Origin: Planctomycetia bacterium
GTDB lineage: Bacteria; Planctomycetota; Planctomycetia; Planctomycetales; Planctomycetaceae
DNA: 35,822 nucleotides
Assembly (NCBI GenBank): GCA_026400935.1
Contig: JAPLNX010000102.1
Coordinates: 1 to 35,822 of the forward strand
Direction of reading: 5' to 3'
Numbering within the stretch: the stretch's first letter is position 1; every line of letters starts with the position of its first letter. Below are positions 31,252 to 35,822 of this stretch, piece after piece. The notes beneath the pieces are model-generated. The model saw only the letters and a program-made list of their open reading frames with translations, had not been told where the DNA came from and made no database searches. The translations under genes were made by a program, and so were the position numbers.

Positions 31252-34200
31252 ATGCCTGCATCGTTGCCCGATCTGGTGATTCGTGCGTCGGCGGGGACCG
31301 GCAAGACTTATCAACTGACGAATCGGTTTATCAGCTTGCTCGTGTCGGGCGTCCCACCGGAAGCGATTTTGGCGGCGACGTTCACTCGTAAGGCAGCGGG
31401 GGAGATTCTTGAACGCATCTTGCTGACATTGGCACACGCGGCAAACGAGGCGAGTGACTGTGCGAAGCTGGCAACGGCGATCGACACGCCCGACTTGAAT
31501 CAAAAGAGATGCGTCGAATTGCTGGCTCAAGTGACCCAGCGGTTGCATCGCATGCAAGTTGGGACGCTCGATAGTTTCTTCGCGAAGTTGGCGACAAGCT
31601 ATTCTTTGGAACTCGGTTTGCCGCCCGGTTGGCGAATTCTCGATGACCTTGAGGCGACGCGGTTGAAGAGTGACGCGATTGAGTTACTGCTCGAATCGGA
31701 TTCGGATAACGACCTCGTCAAGTTGTTACGATTGCTCACGAAAGGGGCGGCGGCTCGCAGTGTCAGTGAGTTGATTCTGGAGAACGTTAACACGTGTCAC
31801 GAGATTGCGATTGAGACCTCGGCGGATGCTTGGCAACGAATTCCCTGTCCGCCGATGCCTTCGCACAATGACTTGCGACGAACTCAAAATGAATTGACCG
31901 AATTGGCCGAGCGAGTTGATAAAGGATTGCAGAAAGCGGTCGTCGCGGATCGTGATTTCGCAGATCGCGAGCAGTGGGAGGAGATGCTCAAAAAGGGAAT
32001 CCTCGCGAAGCTCGTTGCAGGTGAGACGAAGTACAACCGCAAAGAACTCGATGCCGACGTGCGGCATGTCTATGACACGATTCTGGCTCAGGTTTCTGCG
32101 ATTGCTCTGCATCGGTTGGCTCAGCAAACGGCGGCAACGCGAGAATTGCTCGATCGGTTTGATCGTGAATACCGCGAGTTACAACGCAAGCACGGTGGTT
32201 GTGGCTTTAGCGATGTCGCACGCGCTTTGGCCGGGCGGCGAGAGAAATCAGTCAGTGATAACGCCGAAGAGCAATCACTGACGCGGCTCGCGTTCAGGAT
32301 GGATTCTCGGTTGTCACATCTACTGTTGGATGAATTTCAAGACACGTCGCCATTGCAGTGGCATGTCCTCCGACCTTTTGCAGAGCAAGTGCTTGTGAAG
32401 CAAAAGCGTTCGCAGAAAGTGGCTCAGAAGACATTGTTCGGTGAAGCAGAAACTCAGCCGTCGTTCTTCTGTGTCGGCGATACGAAGCAAGCGATTTACG
32501 GTTGGCGTGGCGGCGACGCACGCATCTTCGACACGTTGAAGAAACATCTGCCAACGGTCAAAGAAGAGACACTCGCGAAGAGTTTTCGTTCGTCACCGCC
32601 GGTGATTGACGCGGTCAACTTGGTGTTTGCAAAACTTTCGCAGCATCCGCGACTGGAGCGGTTGGCCGATCCGGTCGCGTCGTGGTGCCGACTATTTCCA
32701 ACGCACTCGACGGCAAAGACGCACCTTCCCGGTTATGTGCAATTGCGAGTGGCGACGGAAGCCAACGAAGAAGAATCTCAGAGTGACGTCACGTTGCGAC
32801 AGGCGGCAAGCATGATTGCCGACTTGGCACGACAGGCTCCCGGTCGTTCGATCGGAGTGCTTGCACGCAAGAACGAGGTCGTCGGGAAATTGATTTACCA
32901 ATTGCAAGCACTGGGAATTCCCGCGAGCGAAGAGGGAGGTAACCCGCTGATTGATTCGGCTGCAGTGCGTTTGATTCTGTCGCTGGTCCGGATGGCCGAT
33001 CATCCCGGCGACACGGTGAGCCGGTTTCATATCGCATCGTCACAACTCGGACTGGCGCTGGGATTCATGGATTATCGCGATGAGTCGGCGGCCGTCGCGC
33101 TGGCGTTGAGCGTGCGGCGTGCGTTGCTCGTTGAGGGATATGGCCCAAGCGTTTCCGTATGGGCTTCGCTGTTGGAACCACATTGCAATCGCCGTGAACG
33201 TAGTCGGCTCGAACAACTGACGGAGGTCGCATACGGCTATCAATCGTCGGCCACGTTGCGTCCGCGCGATTTTGTCGAACACGTCAATCACGTCAAAGTG
33301 GCCGATCCAAGCAGCGATCTTGTGCGTGTGATGACGGTGCATCAATCAAAAGGTTTACAGTTCGACATCGTCGTGCTGCCGGAACTTGATGCCGAATTGC
33401 TTGGCCACGAGCCAACGATCTTGGCGGGAAACACAGATCCGACCGAACCGCCGGATGCGGTTTGTCTTTATCGTCACTCGGCCATTCAACAGTTGTTGCC
33501 TCCCGCGCTGCGGCGGTTGTTTGAGCAAGATGTTGAGCGACGGACTCACGAGTCACTTTGTGTGTTGTACGTTGCGCTGACACGTGCGATTCACGGCCTC
33601 TACATGCTGATTGCTCCGACTGATAGCCCCCCCGCGAAAACGTTTGCTGGGTTGTTACGAGCTTCACTTGCCGACAACGCTGCAGCAGTGGCCGATTCGA
33701 TTTTGTTCAAGACTGGCGACTCGAATTGGGCCGACATCGAAACCTCGCGAGCAACATCGACAACTCCAAACGTTTCAGGCGAGCGGGGCGGTGTCAGCCC
33801 CCCCCAAGACCGGGGGGCTGACGCCGCCCCGCTCGCCAAGTTGCGTGCATCACAAATTCGATTTGCTTCGCCACTTGCGGTATCGGTGCGTGGTTGGCTG
33901 CGTGAGGCTCCGTCGCAGAAAACGGCGGCCGGTGCGCTCCATCCGTTGGCCGAATTGTTGCAGCCGAAGTCCTCAATCGCTCTCGAACGAGGGACACTGT
34001 TCCATAAATGGTTTGAGCAAATCGAATGGCTCGATGCCGGTCGGCCTTCGGCTGAAACTTTGCTAACGGCAGCGAGCAGTCTGCGACCGCTGACGCTTGA
34101 TCCGAAATCGGTCCTGCCGGAATTCTTCGCAATGCTCGACAAGCCGGCAATCACGGAAGCATTGAGCCGCAGTCATTTCAGCGTTCTGGCGGGCGAAGCA

Positions 34201-34518
34201 GCGTCAGGTCATTCGCACACACCACGCGTGTTGCGCGAATATCCGTTTGCTTGTCGCTTCGATCGGACTTTGATTTCGGGAGTCATTGACCGTTTGGTGT
34301 TGTGGTCCGACGCCGATCGCATCGTTGCCGCAGAGTTGCTCGATTTTAAAACTGACGCGGTTGGTGAAAGCGGAGTGTTGATTGAGTCTCGTATCAATGA
34401 ATACCGGTTGCAGTTGGAGACGTATCGCCGCGCCGTCTCACGGTTGTTCGGAATTGAAGTTTCTCGCGTGACCGCGCGGTTGCTGTTCGTGAAACCGGGT
34501 ATCGTTGTTCCCGCTTGA
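31252..34518 (+). CDS. AddA/RecB-like helicase-nuclease
   Basis: 1088 residues from the ATG at 31252, chosen because GAAGGGA precedes it; the GTG at 31237 lies inside that binding region. A UvrD/Rep superfamily 1 helicase: Walker A ASAGTGKT (residues 12-19), TFTRKAAGE, LLLDEFQDTSPLQW near 358, FFCVGDTKQAIYGWRGGD near 405, SFRSSPPVIDAVN, VMTVHQSKGLQFDIVVLPEL and ESLCVLYVALTRA. The C-terminal region from about 912 is a PD-(D/E)XK nuclease of the RecB type: RGTLFHKWFEQIEW, GVIDRLVLW, LLDFKTDAV and YRLQLETYRRAV. It would process double-strand breaks for recombination. No AddB or RecC/RecD gene is in the window. Residues 843-862 are encoded by a hairpin repeat in the linker between helicase and nuclease. 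Confidence 0.9.
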   Translation: MPASLPDLVIRASAGTGKTYQLTNRFISLLVSGVPPEAILAATFTRKAAGEILERILLTLAHAANEASDCAKLATAIDTPDLNQKRCVELLAQVTQRLHRMQVGTLDSFFAKLATSYSLELGLPPGWRILDDLEATRLKSDAIELLLESDSDNDLVKLLRLLTKGAAARSVSELILENVNTCHEIAIETSADAWQRIPCPPMPSHNDLRRTQNELTELAERVDKGLQKAVVADRDFADREQWEEMLKKGILAKLVAGETKYNRKELDADVRHVYDTILAQVSAIALHRLAQQTAATRELLDRFDREYRELQRKHGGCGFSDVARALAGRREKSVSDNAEEQSLTRLAFRMDSRLSHLLLDEFQDTSPLQWHVLRPFAEQVLVKQKRSQKVAQKTLFGEAETQPSFFCVGDTKQAIYGWRGGDARIFDTLKKHLPTVKEETLAKSFRSSPPVIDAVNLVFAKLSQHPRLERLADPVASWCRLFPTHSTAKTHLPGYVQLRVATEANEEESQSDVTLRQAASMIADLARQAPGRSIGVLARKNEVVGKLIYQLQALGIPASEEGGNPLIDSAAVRLILSLVRMADHPGDTVSRFHIASSQLGLALGFMDYRDESAAVALALSVRRALLVEGYGPSVSVWASLLEPHCNRRERSRLEQLTEVAYGYQSSATLRPRDFVEHVNHVKVADPSSDLVRVMTVHQSKGLQFDIVVLPELDAELLGHEPTILAGNTDPTEPPDAVCLYRHSAIQQLLPPALRRLFEQDVERRTHESLCVLYVALTRAIHGLYMLIAPTDSPPAKTFAGLLRASLADNAAAVADSILFKTGDSNWADIETSRATSTTPNVSGERGGVSPPQDRGADAAPLAKLRASQIRFASPLAVSVRGWLREAPSQKTAAGALHPLAELLQPKSSIALERGTLFHKWFEQIEWLDAGRPSAETLLTAASSLRPLTLDPKSVLPEFFAMLDKPAITEALSRSHFSVLAGEAASGHSHTPRVLREYPFACRFDRTLISGVIDRLVLWSDADRIVAAELLDFKTDAVGESGVLIESRINEYRLQLETYRRAVSRLFGIEVSRVTARLLFVKPGIVVPA
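33778..33837. repeat. GCGTCAGCCCC hairpin inside the helicase-nuclease gene
   Basis: Two 26-base arms (33778-33803 and 33812-33837) match at 25 of 26 positions around an 8-base spacer. The element is exactly 60 bases, begins on a codon boundary and is read as 20 residues (GERGGVSPPQ then DRGADAAPLA) with no stop. Confidence 0.9.
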
Positions 34519-34595
34519 CTTTGTTTTGCAGTCGGGGCACTCTGGCCGCCGAAATCACTTCGGGCCCAATCACGAAACGATGCTGGAGGTTGGTC

Positions 34596-35600
34596 ATGCG
34601 CCATTGGAATTGGTTGTCATACGCCGTTGTTTGTGCGGGTGTCGTTGTCTCTGCCGGTTCATTGATGGCCCAGCCAGCTGACGAAGAAAAGGCGAAGGAA
34701 GAAAAAGTTCGCAAGACGGTGCTGGTTCGTTTCGATGAGAATCGCAACGATAAACTCGACACAGGCGAGGCGAAGCAAGCGCGTGCTCGGCTGAGAAATC
34801 TGTTGGAAGATAAGTCGTCTCGCGAGATCAACATCATGACGTGGCGAGATGACATCCACGATTTGTTGCGACACTTCGACCGAGACAATGACAACCATCT
34901 CACACAAGAAGAACGTGACGCTGGTGTCCGATTACTGGAGCGGATCATTCCGAAAGTGGAGACTGAGAAGTCCGACAATAGCTGGTCCGATTCGAGTCTG
35001 TCCGGGAAATCGAAGGACAAATCCGGAAGCTTGGTTTCTTCGGATGCTCAACGTAACCAGCGATTACGGCGCGGTTCCAATCGCGGCGGGATTTACAAAA
35101 TTGGTACGAACGGCGGCTTTGGCAATGGGATGGGCTATACGGTTGGTGAATACGGAATGCCGTTTAGTGGCCGAGGTCATATGTTTGCAGGGGTGGGAAG
35201 CACGGGCTTCGTGTCGAACAGTAGCCTGACTGGTGGCTCGTTTGGTGCGTCAGCAAATTCCTCGGTGGGGTCATCAAGCTCATCGAAAACTGCCACTGAC
35301 CAATTGCCTGGATCGGCGAACGGAGCTGGCCTCGGATCATCATCTGCCTCCAGTGGCACTGGAGTGTCGTTGGGAACTGGGCCACTGACGGACGCAACAC
35401 CACGCGGGGGATCACCGAGTGCCGGACCAAGCTCTGGGGTGTTTTCGGGATCAAGTTCAAGCAGTGGTTTGGGAGCGCAACGACCAAGCTCAACGATTCC
35501 GGACGGCTTAGCCGGACCCGGTGCTGGACTGACTCCACCCAAAGGTCAAGGATCAAGTGGCCCCGCTCTGATTCCGGCCAATCCTCGGCCAAACTTTTAG
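34596..35600 (+). CDS. Secreted EF-hand protein with Gly/Ser-rich tail
   Basis: 334 residues from the ATG at 34596, with GGAGG six bases upstream; the open frame extends back to 34515 but that part has no binding site and is not needed. Residues 1-26 are a signal peptide (WLSYAVVCAGVVVSAGSLMA). Two canonical calcium-binding loops are visible: FDENRNDKLDTGE with Asp47, Asn49, Asn51 and Glu58, and FDRDNDNHLTQEE with Asp95, Asp97, Asp99 and Glu106. From about residue 140 the protein is low-complexity, rich in Gly, Ser and later Pro (SSSSKTATDQLPGS, SSASSGTGVSLG), with no cysteines. It is likely a calcium-binding envelope or extracellular protein. It starts 78 bases after the helicase stop. Confidence 0.87.
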   Translation: MRHWNWLSYAVVCAGVVVSAGSLMAQPADEEKAKEEKVRKTVLVRFDENRNDKLDTGEAKQARARLRNLLEDKSSREINIMTWRDDIHDLLRHFDRDNDNHLTQEERDAGVRLLERIIPKVETEKSDNSWSDSSLSGKSKDKSGSLVSSDAQRNQRLRRGSNRGGIYKIGTNGGFGNGMGYTVGEYGMPFSGRGHMFAGVGSTGFVSNSSLTGGSFGASANSSVGSSSSSKTATDQLPGSANGAGLGSSSASSGTGVSLGTGPLTDATPRGGSPSAGPSSGVFSGSSSSSGLGAQRPSSTIPDGLAGPGAGLTPPKGQGSSGPALIPANPRPNF

Positions 35601-35822
35601 GCGACGGACTGACGAGTCTGTTGCTCATTCGCCGCCTAGTCCTCAATCCAGCGACCCCACCGAGCTTGTCTCGGTGGCTCGCGGGCTTTTGCACTAGTGC
35701 CACGACCAAGAAATAACCTGCCATTAGATTTGGAGTGCGGCTTGTTGGATTTTTGTGGTGCGGGTGATGCGCCGGTGCGGTGGGCAGAACCGAGCTACGG
35801 GCTGCGATTGTGTCGGTTTGCC
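35601..35822. other. Right-end intergenic region
   Basis: 222 bases after the EF-hand gene, running to the window edge. Apart from the hairpin at 35657-35677 I see no supportable feature. Confidence 0.5.
35657..35677. repeat. GAGGCAAGCT hairpin repeat, copy 5
   Basis: CCACCGAG, loop CTTGT, CTCGGTGG: a perfect 8-bp stem 57 bases after the EF-hand gene's stop, in reverse orientation relative to copies 1, 2 and 4. No U-tract follows, so it is listed as a repeat and not a terminator. Confidence 0.8.

Noticed and set aside
35657-35677. Terminator of the EF-hand gene
   Set aside because: The stem is good but no T-tract follows and the same motif occurs in coding and upstream positions.

Overview
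The window looks like chromosomal DNA of a planctomycete (phylum Planctomycetota). The signs are a twin-arginine DUF1501 protein, an ECF sigma factor of the Rhodopirellula/Verrucomicrobium type, a very long secretin-like protein with its own N-terminal repeat module, a Ser/Thr kinase with an extracytoplasmic sensor, and many secreted proteins without clear homologues. GC content is moderate by eye. The phylum call is confident; I do not name a genus. I see no tRNA, rRNA, CRISPR array, prophage or transposase gene.

Layout. Positions 53-5795 are on the minus strand: a damaged ECF sigma factor and a putative anti-sigma partner (53-1269), a threonine aldolase (1547-2602), an ABC ATPase without a permease (2688-3377) and a large secreted protein of unknown function (3570-5795). 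Positions 6189-14997 are a tight plus-strand series: DUF58 protein, membrane transglutaminase, purine nucleoside phosphorylase, pyrimidine nucleoside phosphorylase (all overlapping) and a UvrA paralogue. Positions 15029-29000 return to minus: Ser/Thr kinase, DUF1501 protein, hemolysin III-type membrane protein, acyltransferase 3, an orphan oxidase subunit III, the giant secretin-like protein and an archaeal-type phosphoglycerate mutase. Positions 29326-35600 are plus: a secreted hypothetical protein, an AddA/RecB-like helicase-nuclease and a secreted EF-hand protein.

The genes do not form one obvious pathway. DUF58 and the transglutaminase are a familiar pair, the two nucleoside phosphorylases are a salvage pair, and the two ends of the window carry DNA repair or recombination enzymes.

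The points that most deserve a second look are: (1) a nonsense codon inside the sigma2 region of the ECF sigma gene, next to a partner gene whose C-terminus also looks replaced; (2) several families of dispersed inverted repeats, two of which sit in frame inside the uvrA-like and addA-like genes, at domain linkers; (3) a UvrA paralogue with almost no insertion domain; (4) a secretin of about 1800 residues with five diverged N-terminal repeats and a 12-base minisatellite coding Gly/Gln repeats. I did not find a clear, self-contained new defence or biosynthetic system.
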